DNA of 64,000 nucleotides from positions 72,015,910-72,079,909 of the forward strand of contig NC_133395.1 in the NCBI RefSeq assembly GCF_047511655.1, given 5' to 3'. The stretch is from Castor canadensis. Its lineage: Eukaryota > Chordata > Mammalia > Rodentia > Castoridae. The position numbers were made by a program, and so were the translations under genes. The stretch's first letter is position 1, and each line of letters begins with the position of its first letter. Under the pieces are notes generated by a model. It was given only the letters and a program-made list of their open reading frames with translations. It ran no database searches and was not told where the DNA came from. This document shows, piece by piece, positions 22,115 through 33,169 of the stretch.

Positions 22115-24755
22115 GTGCATTCCTTTCTTTCTGTGTGTGGTCAAAAACAATGAAGGGCCCACTTCTGTCCACTCTACCAAGATCTTTGGCATGTATGCAG
22201 CGTATGGTCTCCATTCTTACATCGCTCCTTTGCTATTTCATTTTTTGCCTATTTTAAGATTTATTTTGCTATATGTTAAGTGTCTAGCCACCTAAATTCT
22301 TTTTAGTAGGATATGCATAAATAAATATGTAAATAATCAATAATCAAACAAATAGAAGGAAACTATGGAAAGATCAAAAGTATGGAAATACTATATTGGT
22401 AATGAGCTCTTTCAACACCAGGATAGGGCCATTTTTAAGGTTACTATAGTCTACAATTTCCCCAAGTCAAACCAGCCCTTCTCATACAAGCCATCATGAG
22501 CAGGTCCTATTGGTACCCCAAGAGCTTGTAACTGGAAAGGCCATTCTGCAGAAGTCACTGTTGCTTCTGCTGGTTTGCGTTGTTTTGGGTTTTGTTTCTC
22601 TTTTGAAATACAGGATTGATAGGAACAACTAGAAAGAAATGTAGTAGGAAAAGCAAAGGAATTTATAAATAATGACCTGAGCTAATCACATTTGTCCAAT
22701 ACAATGAAAATACCATTTTTAAAAGTAAATCTATTATGTTCCTCAATTTTTCTTATATGCCTATAGCTAAGAAAATAACATGAAATATGTGATGCCCGTG
22801 ATCTAGCATCCTCATTTTAATTTTCATCTGACAGACTACTTTTTTTCCTGCTGCTTAGGGCTGCCACAATTCACAGTAGAGCCTATTAAATAAACAGGAA
22901 GTCATTAGCTTGAGGTCAGCCTGGTTTTTGAGTTTCTACAAAATGGACTGCAACCTAACTTAGTACATAAACAAACCACAGCCTAGTTTAGGAGCATATG
23001 CTCTTCTAACAGATAGCTGGGCCTCAGCCAATCACATGAAGTCTACCTTCAGCCAAGCACAGGTTGACAACTAAACAAGAGCCCATGTTCAAATATGGCT
23101 AATGTTCAGCTGGTTTTTATGCTTTATTTCCATAGTCAGATTATTACAATTATTATTAACCCATTAATGGAAACAGAGAAGACAATTAAAATGTAGCCAT
23201 GTTCAGAGAGATTGTAATCTGTTTATCTTCTACTTAGGATTTCTATTTTCTGACCTGAAATTTAGAGAATAGTTGTGAAAAGCACCATGTCATTAACTTA
23301 ATGATGGAGGTACAGTTTTTTTTTTTTTCAATTTGTACATAGTGGACTAAATGAATCAGAAAGATTCAAACAAGTGTATATAGAAAGATAAATGCATTTG
23401 TGCTAAATCAACAATTGCTATTTCTTTGTCTCACTGTTCTTTACCTAGCTCATAGAAAGAAAACCCAACAGACTTGAGGTTATTTCAAAGTCTCTTAACA
23501 TTAGTTTTTGTCATTCAGTTCATTTTCTGTAAATGAGAAAATCTTTTATAATAAAAGATGCTTTTGTTTTGTAGTGGTACTAGTGCCATCAATTCTCATT
23601 TTTTCTCCAGAATGAAGATTTAAGTTGATTTAAAAAAAAATTTATGTTTCTTTTTATCATTATTACGCTTGCCCTTTTGCCTTTTCCTACACCTCAGTAA
23701 CAAACTGGAACACCAACAGGGACCAGTCAGGCAAATATTTGATCTAAGCTTTGGGAGAGTAAAATAGAGAACAAAGGAAGTTTCTCCTCACCACAGTGGA
23801 ATGGCTCCACACAGGACTCTGGCCCACTGATGACAGAACTTCATGTATTTTGAAAGAAGTTCCCATCCTGAGTTTTATATTGTTTCCTGAAAAAACAATG
23901 ACATGACACAGTACAGGCTAACAGAACACAGCTGCAGGCCAGGATCAGCTCTTACTCCTTGACTTGCTGATTCTGCTTAGATCTTATATTTCATTCAAAC
24001 CTTAGCAAGAGAAGAAACAAAGTCAAGATGAGACAACTCTTGCACCTTATTCCTTTTCGCTTGATACTCGAGGGACAACTTTGGTGAAGGTAAAAGGCAA
24101 AGCAGGTGATGAACAGGAGCTAATCCATTTTGATTGTCACTAATGAAAATGTTCCCTGCTTTTTGGGTCTGTAGACTCTCAGCAGCTGATAAGCTATTGA
24201 AAAGTTTTACTATTGTTTAAAAGAGTGACAGAGTTTTGTCTGTTTTAGCTTACAAAAACATGTGTAGTATAAGAAAAATAGTTTATCTATATTCCTACAG
24301 TTGAAACTTAATCAACTTAAAAAAAATCATGTCCACAAATGATGCTGTAATGTATAAAACAGAGCACATCTGATCATTTAGTAATTTATTTCCACAATAA
24401 TCTGTTATATACAAATTAATTCTCTATTCTATTTCTGAAGTGACAAGACTCAGAAATCCCATTAGTTTAACCTATTTTAAGAAATGGGCACTGCATTACA
24501 GTTAGTAGTAATAACCCTATGAAATATAAAAATATATGAAATATAGTAGTTTAACCCTATGAAATATAAAAGGCATTATTATAAATAATGTCAATATGTA
24601 AGTAGATGTACATGGCTTAGTAAAGCATTCTAAAAGGATCTATCGATTTGCTTTACATTTTGTAGGAATCGCAGACCTATAGAAGGAATTTGGAATTGTC
24701 ATGTCCCTTTCTGTGCTACTTTTGATTATTAATCATTAGACATTTACTTTCAGAG
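22115..24755. other. Intergenic, mostly unassigned
   Basis: Around 22870-23180 an LTR-like text is possible (CAACCTAACTTAGTACA, CAGCCAATCACATG), but no ends are visible. The remainder is AT-rich with no gene that I can support. Confidence 0.35.
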
Positions 24756-24800
24756 TCTGGGCATAGTGGCACATACCTGCAATCTTAGCTATGTGGAATT
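24756..24800 (+). repeat. B1 SINE head fragment
   Basis: GTCTGGGCATAGTGGCACAT followed by ACCTGCAATCTTAGCTA matches the first 40 bases of a B1/7SL SINE; the rest is absent. Confidence 0.6.
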
Positions 24801-24949
24801 ACTTAAAATAATGTTAATAAGTATACATTTATGTAAAGCATTTGATGACAAGAGCATTGAAAAACATGGCCAGCTCAAAACAACACTGATCATGTACTAA
24901 TATCATTATATACTTTTTGGAAATTATAAAACCCCAACTGCCTTAAGTA

Positions 24950-25820
24950 GGGTGGGCATTCTGCTACAAAGTTGACCCCAACTTTGAATATATAATGGCT
25001 CAAAAATTATAGAACTTTATTTCTCATTTGTTTAAGGTTAAAATGAGTGATCTTGACTTGCAGGTGGCTGTCCTTCAAGCTGGAAGGCAGTCACAGGTTC
25101 CTTCCATCATTTGTCTCTGCCATTTCAACAGCTGGCTTCCAAGGCTGCCATGCTTGTCTGTGATGGGGTTCCCAAATGTATACCAACTTGGCATTTTGAA
25201 TATTTTAAGCTAAGGGAATTTGAAAAAATGACAAGTGCAGGAAAGACTCTCTGACCTTCCCTTGGAACAGGTCAGAAGAACTTCATGTGAAAGATACCCC
25301 CTATACCCAGAGGAAAGGAGAATACAGAGAGGAATGTGAGTGAGCAGCCTTTGCAAAGTTTCCCCCAACTGACCACTTGTAACTCCTACCCTTTGTTCGA
25401 TCACATTTTTCTATAATTCTCCATTCTTCATCAAACCTGGTATAAAAATGCTTAGGCCTAACCTTTTCTTTGGGTCTTTACTCCCTTATGAAGGCTCTCA
25501 TGTCACATAACACTTATAATAAAAATATATATGTGCTCTTCTCTTTTTAATTTGTCTGTTGCAGTGTAGTTTACAGGGCTCCAGTCAATGTACCTGAAAT
25601 GAGTAGAAGGGAAATATACATTTCTCCTTCTCTGCATCAGCATGAAGCCAATAGAAAAGAAAAAAGCAGATGATCATGGATGGAAAGTTTGTAGGGGCCT
25701 GGACTGGCAGTCACATATATCACATCCCATTGGCTAGACTTAGTCACATGTCCACACCTAACTCAAATGGAAGCTGATTCTTCAGAATAAGAAGACCAAG
25801 GCTTAGAGACAGATGGCCAA
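24950..25820. repeat. Ancient mammalian repeat split by a possible LTR
   Basis: The left part (about 24990-25190, with AACTTTATTTCTCATTTG and CTTCCATCATTTGTCTCTGC) and the right part (about 25640-25800, with CCCATTGGCTAGACTTAGTC) read as two halves of one medium-reiterated mammalian repeat, whose name I cannot give. The middle, about 25226-25640, is LTR-like. Confidence 0.45.
25226..25640 (+). mobile_element. Possible retroviral LTR
   Basis: GGTATAAAAATGC (TATA) at about 25439, a poly(A) signal AATAAAAAT at about 25519, then GTTGCAGTGTAGTTTACAG and a U5-like end GGCTCCAGTCAATG. No target duplication was identified and the ends are approximate. Confidence 0.4.
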
Positions 25821-26169
25821 CCTCTGCCACACCAAATATTTGTGATTGTGCATAGATCACATGATCTTTGCAAAGATGTTAAATGCTCCATGAGAAATAA
25901 GACACTTAGAGAATACTTAGATGTATCCTCAGAAAATTCAAGAATGTGCTAATTTTAATTATAAGCACCAAATTTTAGTAAACATAAGAAGTAGCTCTTA
26001 GCAATATATAAATGTAAATCAATATGCCTGGCGATCATTTCCCAAAGGAAGAGCTTGCATTTTAGGCCAAATGAGCTTTTCTTGTGGACTTTTGCAATCT
26101 AAAATGAACTAGTAGATAATTATGCATGAGAGACACTGAGAATCTGTGAGAGAAAAAAAACCTGTCTGT

Positions 26170-26340
26170 ATTTTTACTGTGCCAGACATTGTACTAAATG
26201 CTTTACTGCCATTGTGAATAGGCACTATTTTTACCCACATTTTCAGATGAGGAAAACTCAGGTTTAAAGTTGTCAGTTAAGATCACATAACTTACTTTGA
26301 GAAGAGCTTGATTTCAAATCAAGGTCCATCTGCCTGTACA
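26170..26340 (-). repeat. MIR
   Basis: Reverse MIR text: TGTGCCAGACATTGTACTAA, then CACATTTTCAGATGAGGAAA, then GATCACATAACTTACTTTGA. It is ancient and eroded. Confidence 0.75.
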
Positions 26341-26455
26341 CTTCAGGTATTTGACTATTATTCTCTGTTAACTTGAGAATTCAGCTCAGGTACAGTTGTC
26401 CCTTTGTATTTGCATTGGTTCGATGGCCCGTCACCAATACCAAACTTTGGGGATG

Positions 26456-27505
26456 TGGAGGAGGCGCAGTTTTCCCCGCTCCTCCTTTGTTAGAGTGAGC
26501 TTTCTCTCTCACTCCTGGTTATTACCAAATCTAACTGGGGCTAACTGGAGGTGACTGGAGATTCAGAAAAGACACAGGCTAGACAGAGACAGAAAGTGGG
26601 GTCAGGTGTGTTGGGCACTTGGGTGGAGACGCCCAACCCTCATTGCTTCTTTTCTCTATCTTTATTCTTTAGGGCTTTACTCCTTGCAGTTCTTTAAAAC
26701 CTTTCTTCTAAAGTCTTCTTTAAAACCTTGCCTGAAACCTCTTTCCTTAGACTTACTCTGTTCCATGTTTTCTCTTAGCTGTTCCTTAAGCATAACTGCA
26801 CTTAAAGTCTTTTGCCCCCAGGCTGGAACTTTTCTTTAGCATTGTCTCTTTAGCTTTCTTAAAGCCTCGGTGCTCAGACTTGCAAATAAAAACAGCCAAG
26901 CCAACACACTGCATATGCATAACTCTTAATGTTTCCATCCTTAGACTTGCACTGTGAAGTTCTTTCTTTGGCTTTTCTTTAGCATAGCTTTTCTAAGGCC
27001 TATGTATAAAGTTCTTTCTTTACCTTAGTTTTTCTAAGGCCTATTTTAAAGTTCTCAGTACAGACTTTCTATCAACCCCTCTTTAGTCGTTCTTTCCCCT
27101 TCAGCAATTTCCCTTTAGCAATTCTTTTCCCTTCAGTAATTCTCTTCCCTTCCAAAAGCTTCCCACAGCAAAAAGTCCAAAGCAAAAGGCAAAAGCTCCA
27201 TATCCCAAAGCAAAAGCCAAAAGCCAAAGCCCCAAAAAAAACCTCTGTCCTCCTTCAGCAGTTCTTTTATAAACAGTGGCAAACAGGGTGGAGCAGAGGT
27301 TCTCAGGGAGGGGTGTGACATTGTAACAGGAGAAACCTGAGTCCCTGCTTCTCTGAATGCAAATTTAGGAGATGCAGCTGTTCTGCTTTTTTCTGTTTCA
27401 TGGCCAGGGCTGTGCCTATCTTGACCTATAGGTAAAAGCAATTAAGCTGAATCTCACCTTGCTTGTGTCCAGTTCTCATAGGCTTTCCATAATCTGCTCT
27501 CCACA
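26456..27505 (-). mobile_element. Solo LTR of an endogenous retrovirus (1,050 bp, long R region)
   Basis: On the minus strand it starts TGTGGAGAGCAG and ends CTCCTCCA, flanked by a 6-bp repeat (plus-strand GGGATG at 26450-26455 and 27506-27511). An alternative reading gives TGTGGAG...CTCCACA ends with a 4-bp GGGA repeat. The TATA box GTTTATAAAAG lies at about 27264-27274 and the poly(A) signal AATAAA at 26666-26661. That implies a TATA-to-poly(A) span of about 600 bp filled with short tandem repeats. No internal viral genes remain. The 6-bp duplication and repeat-rich R suggest a betaretrovirus-like (ERVK/IAP-type) origin (inference). Confidence 0.72.
26957..27242 (-). repeat. Tandem repeats inside the LTR
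   Basis: Three repeat sets are visible. Units of about 40-51 bp share AAGTTCTTTCTTT and TTTTCTAAGGCCTAT (starting near 26957 and 27009, with a partial at 27048). An 18-20-bp unit like CCCTTCAGCAATT recurs at about 27098-27152. A purine-rich AAAGCAAAAGCC-type repeat occupies about 27171-27242. Confidence 0.75.
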
Positions 27506-27576
27506 GGGATGTACAAGTACCATATATAAAATAACACAGTTCTTGCATCTAACCTACACACATCCTTCTGTATACT

Positions 27577-27774
27577 ATTTATTTTTTGCAGTCCTGGGGC
27601 TTGAACTCAAGGCCTTCACCTTAAGCCACTCCACCAGCCCTATTTTTGTGAAAGGTTTTTCAAGATAGAGTCTCACAAATTATTTGCTCGGGCTGGCTTC
27701 AAACCCTGACCCTCCTGATCTCTGCCTCCCGAGTAGCTAGGATTACAGATATGAGCCGCTGGAGCCAGGCTCCC
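27577..27774 (-). repeat. Composite B1+tRNA SINE inside the MER2-like element
   Basis: In reverse: CTTGAACTCAAGGCCTTCAC and GCCACTCCACCAGCCC (tRNA-like part), then a B1-like part ending GAGCCGCTGGAGCCAGGC. A 9-bp TSD CTGTATACT / CTGTACACT (one mismatch) is at 27568-27576 and 27775-27783. It belongs to the shorter tRNA-part subfamily that lacks the 'AGAGC...AGCAAGC' segment. Confidence 0.85.
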
Positions 27775-27980
27775 CTGTACACTGTAAATCATCTCCAGAT
27801 GACTTCTAATACCTAATACTATGTAAATGCTAGGAAAATAGATGTTATATTTTATTGTTTAGAATATAATGACAAGAAAAATAAGCCTGACACATTCAGT
27901 AGGCAGTTTTTTCCCAAATATTTTCCATACATGCTTGGTTAAATCCACGAATGCCAATTTTATAGAAACAGAGGCCTGAG

Positions 27981-29034
27981 CATGCATTCACAGTCATAAA
28001 CTATGTATCCTATTTTTTAGGGTCACTAGAGTTTCTCCATTATTTCGTTTTCTTGATAATTCATATCTTCACATATGCAATCCCAATTTGGGGTGACTAT
28101 TGGCCTTGAGGTTTGCAGTAAGCCAGGTGGGAACCTTCCTGGTGAGGTGTCAGGAGGGTAGAAAAAAACATGGCCAGGTGGAACAGAGAAGCTTCTTGTA
28201 TAAGAAATAAATAGCTGAAAGGAGACAAAACCATACATAGGAGCCCACAGTGGTTCTCAAATCCAAAGGTATGATTTTTTTTCACAGTGGCACCTTTGTG
28301 CAGCCCCATTCCCCAATTCAAGCCACACGAGACAATGGGCTCATCAAAGACAGGCCTAACACATATCCTCAAATGTCTGGCCAAGATATGAACTGAGCTC
28401 TTCTGGTCTTATAGCTTTTACTCTTCTTGTCTCACCTTCATGGACCTAAAAATAAAATGTAGCTCTCTATCTCAGTGAGAAAAATCACTTCCATTTCTTT
28501 GAGACAAAAATGGAAAAATGAAACATTTTTAAAGTCTATTTTCTTTGAGTCTTTTTCTTTCCAGTTGCTCTGTTTTAAACCCCACTGGATGCTCAGCTCA
28601 GTAAGACAAACAAGAAGGAAGATCTACAGAGCTCCTTGGACACTAAATTCCCACAAACTGCTTCTATTTTGTGGCTTCATGTTCTCCCTTTGAGCAGACT
28701 TCCTTACCTTTTCTGCCTACTGGTGATATCTACTTGCCACTTTTCTTTTACATGGTAGTTTAGATTTTTCATTACCCACATAAATTAATACTTTCATTGT
28801 ACTTCTTACCTCAATTCCTACTAGTCACTGAGCATGTTCCTCTGGCTCCAATGACATCTTTCCAATTTCTGCTGCTCCAAATCCCATCTATCCATCAAGT
28901 AACAGTGCAAAGACTTTCTCTTTCATAAAACTCTCCCCCTTTTTCCATTTTCCCTGGGCTCTTTCACACAAATCCGGGTATCCCACATGGTATGCAACTC
29001 ATGTAACTTTATCATAGTTGTAGACAGCTAGCAG
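27981..29034. other. Intergenic, nothing recognised
   Basis: Unassigned sequence. The 95- and 70-residue minus-strand frames near 28030-28380 have no family resemblance. Confidence 0.45.
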
Positions 29035-29140
29035 ATGACTGCTAAGTGTCAGGTGCAGTACAAGTGCTATACAGTTGATTGAAGTAAGAAGAAAACATGG
29101 TTCTTTTCTTCAAGGAGCTTTCTGTCCTAGATGGGTTCTC
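29035..29140. repeat. L2-like fragment
   Basis: AAGTGTCAGGTGCAGTACAA and TCAAGGAGCTTTCTGTCCTA recall the L2 3' region phrase about a size-sorted 'aggcactgtgctaag...aaggagctta'. Old and eroded. Confidence 0.5.
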
Positions 29141-29862
29141 AGAGGAGATGGCAGAGAACCAAAAAGGAGATAAAGATCTGCACCTATATTGAGATAAAGA
29201 CATTCATTTTGGACATAATTAGCTTATGACTTCACTATATCTGTGCTACTCAAAGTGTGGCAACTGAACCAATAATATTTGCCACAACTGAGGATTCTGT
29301 TACATTACAAACCTGGTGGACTGGAGTAGGTCCTGTAATACTCTTCACAGAGCCTCACAGCAGGCATTGCTTACATGTTACTGGCAGGAATTGCATTAGC
29401 TAATCACTCCTGGCTGAAACAAGACTGAGAAATGTACTTTTTTTTTTCTTAAACTGAGCATGTGGACATACCAAAATAAAATGGTGCTGTAAGAATAATG
29501 AAAAGAGATTAGATATTCAGTAGGCAACTACCAACATCTGTCCAAACAGGCACAAAATGAGGGTTGAGGGAATCAGGAGAAATGAATAGGGAACTAGACA
29601 GGTGCCAGAACAAAAGGCCTTTTGTATCATGCTGGGGAATTTGCATTCACAGGAAGTGATTTGTTTTAGAAAAAATGTAACCCTAGAAGCAATGTAAATG
29701 GGTGATGATTGGAACAAATAGTGAAGATGGGAGACCAGTTAGAAACACACTGTGAATATCTAATCATGAAGTAACATGAGCCTTTTTTGAGACAGTGGAA
29801 CTAAGGAGAGATATTTAGATGGGAGTGGCAGCATGGTTTTATATGGGAGAGAAATGGTTGTC
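29141..29862. other. Intergenic, nothing recognised
   Basis: I see no element or gene in this stretch. Confidence 0.4.
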
Positions 29863-29872
29863 AAGAATGTTT

Positions 29873-30215
29873 TTAATAAAAATAATAGTAAGAATGGGAC
29901 ATAAATGTATATAGAGGACTGTCAGGGGAGGGAAATCAGTAAGAGGGGGAGGGGGACAGGAAAGGATACTGAGGGATGAAGAGGTTCTAAGTAGGCTACA
30001 TGTATACATATGAAGACATCATAATGAAACCCACCAAACATTATTTGAAAGAGGGAGAACGAATGAGGGGAGGGAATGGAAATACAATGCAGGGGGCGAG
30101 CATGTTCAAGTATAGTGCAAGCATGTACAGTATAGTACACATGTATAAAATTATCACAATGAAATCCCTTTATATTATTAATGTATGCTAATTCAAAAAT
30201 AAAATAAATCTTTTA
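29873..30215 (+). mobile_element. Older rodent L1 3' end
   Basis: Purine-rich 3' UTR (AGAGGGGGAGGGGGACAGG) with the end CACAATGAAATCCCTTTAT and an A-rich tail. The 10-bp TSD AAGAATGTTT is at 29863-29872 and 30216-30225. It carries no coding sequence. Confidence 0.75.
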
Positions 30216-30225
30216 AAGAATGTTT

Positions 30226-30824
30226 CTAAAATTTCCTATTCAAATGACTGAATCACAGCAAAGTTGTTTATTGAGCTGCAGAAAGTCACATGCATTTAAA
30301 TAGAATTGCTCCTAAATTTTTACCTTGTGTATCATAAATTCAATATTATAGCCCAAGCTCACAGTAGATGTTGTAAACACTGAAGAATGTGGACTATTAC
30401 CCTTCTACTTCCCAACTTTCACTTATTTTATTGGTAATTTGAAGTACAATTTTCATATGACTCATTAAAATCAAAATATTACAGCACCACGGAATAAGGA
30501 ACAGCTATACCAAACAATCATTTCAAAGAAAAATTGCTTTTACACAGAAGGGAAGCAGTTACTAGGGATTTTTTTTTCTTCAAGAATGTTAAGTGTTATC
30601 AAATAAGAAAGTAGAGTATTTGGCGATGGCTCAAATTCTTTTTCTTGAGTATTAAATTTGTCACTGTTGTTCCTCAAATAAAAGCTCCATTGCAAAAGAG
30701 CCTAAGGGAGATTTTGTTAACTATTCAGGCTATTTTATAAAGATACGGATTATAGTGCCCCACAGTGGACTACAAAGTGACAAGGTGTCTTGTTCTGCAA
30801 ACTTTTAGACATAAGAAAAAAGCC
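30226..30824. other. Intergenic, nothing recognised
   Basis: AT-rich sequence with no assignable element. Confidence 0.4.
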
Positions 30825-31320
30825 TTGGCCTGTCCTAATAAATTACCACAAATTTTGTGGCTTAAAACAACAGAAATGTATTCTCTCACAGTTCTGGGGG
30901 CCAGAGTCTGAAATCAAAGCATCTGTAGCACTGGAATTTTCTGTAGACTTGGAAAGAGAATTCATTCTATGTCCCTTTCCTAGTTTTTGATGGTTGGTGA
31001 CAATCTTTAGCATTCCCTGTTTTACAGAGACATCACTCCAATCTCTGCCTCTATGTTCACATGTTCTTCTGCCCCAGATGTTCTCCTTTGTATCTGTATA
31101 TCTTAAATCTCCACTTCCTTCTTCATCTAGGGACACTAATCACCAGATTTAGGACCCACCTATAATCCGGGATCATATCATCTCAAGCTCCTTAAGTTTA
31201 CTGTGTCTTCAAAAGACCCTATTTCCAAATAAGATCATCTTCAGAGGTGCCCAGGTTTAAGATATGGGCAAAATTTGTGGAAGGGCAATATAATACAACC
31301 CACTATTACCAACCAACTCA
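30825..31320 (-). mobile_element. Ancient MaLR/MLT-like LTR, reverse
   Basis: AAATTACCACAAATTTTGTG, then GGCTTAAAACAACAGAAATG, then CTCACAGTTCTGGGGGCCAG at one end and GACCCTATTTCCAAATAAGA near the other reproduce a widespread mammalian LTR-type repeat in reverse. The exact subfamily is uncertain. Confidence 0.6.
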
Positions 31321-31439
31321 GGTAGAAAACCAAGTTTTTGTTGTGTCAAGGAGCTCAGAGACAATGAGATCCTAATTTGAGTTGATTGACCCAACTATGA
31401 ACATAAAAGGGGTAACAATTCTCCATTAAAGATTAATGC

Positions 31440-31630
31440 CATCAGACACTGGTGGCTTATGCCTGCAATCCTACCTACTCAGGAGTCAGATATCAGGAAG
31501 ATAGTGGTTTGAAGTCAGCCTGTGCAAATAGCTTGCAAGACTCTCTCAATAAAACCCATCATGAGAAAGAGCTGGTGGAGTGGCTCAAAATGTAGGCCCT
31601 GAGTTCAAACCCCAGTGCTAAAAAAAAAAA
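31440..31630 (+). repeat. Composite B1+tRNA SINE
   Basis: The B1 part (GTGGCTTATGCCTGCAATCC, AGTCAGCCTGTGCAAATAGC) is joined by a linker to a tRNA-like part (GCTGGTGGAGTGGCTCAAAA, CCCTGAGTTCAAACCCCAG) and poly(A). A 12-bp TSD AAAGATTAATGC / AAAGATGAATGC lies at 31428-31439 and 31631-31642. The tRNA part is the short subfamily also seen at 20221 and 27577. Confidence 0.88.
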
Positions 31631-31642
31631 AAAGATGAATGC

Positions 31643-32309
31643 TACCATGATATTCCATTCAAACTTCTTTTTCAAGTCTCTCTGATGGACAGACTTTTTC
31701 ATATTTTTATGTTGTATTAATTTTTTTTCATTAAGTAGTTTAAAATTGGTGAAGGTTTTTGGAATTGTTGAATCATCATTGCTTTTTTTTTCCCTTACAG
31801 CAATAAATCAAAGAAAGAAAAATATTGCCTATTTTCTTTTACTTTTGTTATTGCAATTTTACTCACTAGGTGAGTATATACTGAACATTTCCATATTTTC
31901 AGTTAACTTTTATTTATAGTTTTAAAATAGGAACCTCTGAACCATAAAAGGGGTAAAAAAAAAAATCAATTGAAGTTCTTTGATGCCTGCACAGAACAGA
32001 TGTGTATATCTGTTTGATAGCTAAATAATGTTCAGTAAATCAATATGGATAAATCTTAGTCTTAATTTAGAAATATTTTGAAGGGAATTAGAGCAAAAAA
32101 ACCAACTTGAATGTTGATAATTTGTGTTTACATATGTCTCATTAGTAGCTAACTACAATTCAGAACAGTCTTATATTTTAAATGAATATTACTGATCAAG
32201 AGTGTGAATAGAGATGTTTGAAAGTGTAGATTCAACATAGCTGCTTTTAAAAAAAAAGATTTCTCCCTATACTGTATAGTTTAATTCATCCCAAAATTTC
32301 CTCAAATCC
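31643..32309. other. Intergenic, nothing recognised
   Basis: AT-rich sequence; no element or gene that I can support. Confidence 0.4.
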
Positions 32310-32580
32310 AATTTGGGCCAAGTACCATTTTCAGGATTCTATAAAGAGGCAGACAATTTCTCTTTTTGCATGGCAATGTTATTCTAGTGAGATGAGGCAG
32401 ACAATAAATAAGCATCAGTGTATTTCAGATATTGATGAGTACAATGTAAGGTCATGTGGTTGAGTGTGACATGGGTATTAGGTAAGAGATGTCTGCTATG
32501 GATACTTAGTCAGGAAAGCCTGCCCTAAGAGGACAATGTTAGAACTGAGATCAAAGGATCAGAAGGTGCTCTTATTATTG
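32310..32580. repeat. L2-like fragment
   Basis: AGGCAGACAATAAATAAGCA, then GAACTGAGATCAAAGGATCAG resembles the L2 3' region. Diverged; orientation not settled. Confidence 0.45.
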
Positions 32581-33130
32581 CCAAAATGGCTAACATTGTT
32601 TTGAGTGAGGACAAATTCATTCACTCTCACATCTAGGAAGAAGAAATTGTGTCAAATGACTTTGGGAAAATATTTCAAGCAGAAATTTTATTTCTGAGCT
32701 GGTGATTCATCATAGACCTGACTTCACCTTATGTGTACAGCCAGAAACCAACTGGAGCATTCAAGAGCCCAGCCTGTGATCCTGTGCCCAGAGAATTCTG
32801 CATCTGAGAGATACAAGATGTCAAATAGCTAGAAATCAGGGCTTACAATGAAGCCCTGTAGAATCCCTTCTCCAGCTGCCATTGTTCCCTTTCTCTGCCC
32901 CATATGTAACCTGTACACAGTTGGTGTAGAAAAGCTTGATGGGAAGGAGAGGATCAAATTTTTTATGGAAAATCAGAGAGGCATTCCAGGTAATTACCCC
33001 AGTCTTTCAGTGCTGAAAAAAGGTTGCCTGAATATAACAACCCCTAAGAATGTTCAACTTAACATTATGGTCAGGTTTTCATTTTGTGTTGGAGATCAAC
33101 TTTTGGATTCTCTTCAAGACCAAACCAAAG

Positions 33131-33152
33131 GTTATTATTATTATTATTATTT
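33131..33152. repeat. (TTA)n microsatellite
   Basis: Seven TTA units inside a chance open frame at 32848-33273. Confidence 0.9.
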
Positions 33153-33169
33153 GATTGCCTTTCTCCTTT

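Larger units (their letters stand above)
26393..27980 (-). mobile_element. MER2-like (Tigger/pogo) DNA transposon, carrying two later insertions
   Basis: Three segments read as one non-autonomous Tigger-class element: 26393-26455 (CAGTTGTCCCTTTGTATTTG), 27506-27576 (CATATATAAAATAACACAG, ACCTACACACATCC) and 27775-27980 (AATCATCTCCAGATGACTTC, TTCCCAAATATTTTCCATAC). The preceding bases are TA, as expected for a Tigger target. The element is split by a 1,050-bp LTR and by a composite SINE. The MER2 assignment is from memory of the consensus. Confidence 0.7.

Noticed and set aside
26450..27511. Complete provirus
   Set aside because: Only one LTR is present between the target repeats; there is no internal gag, pro, pol or env text.
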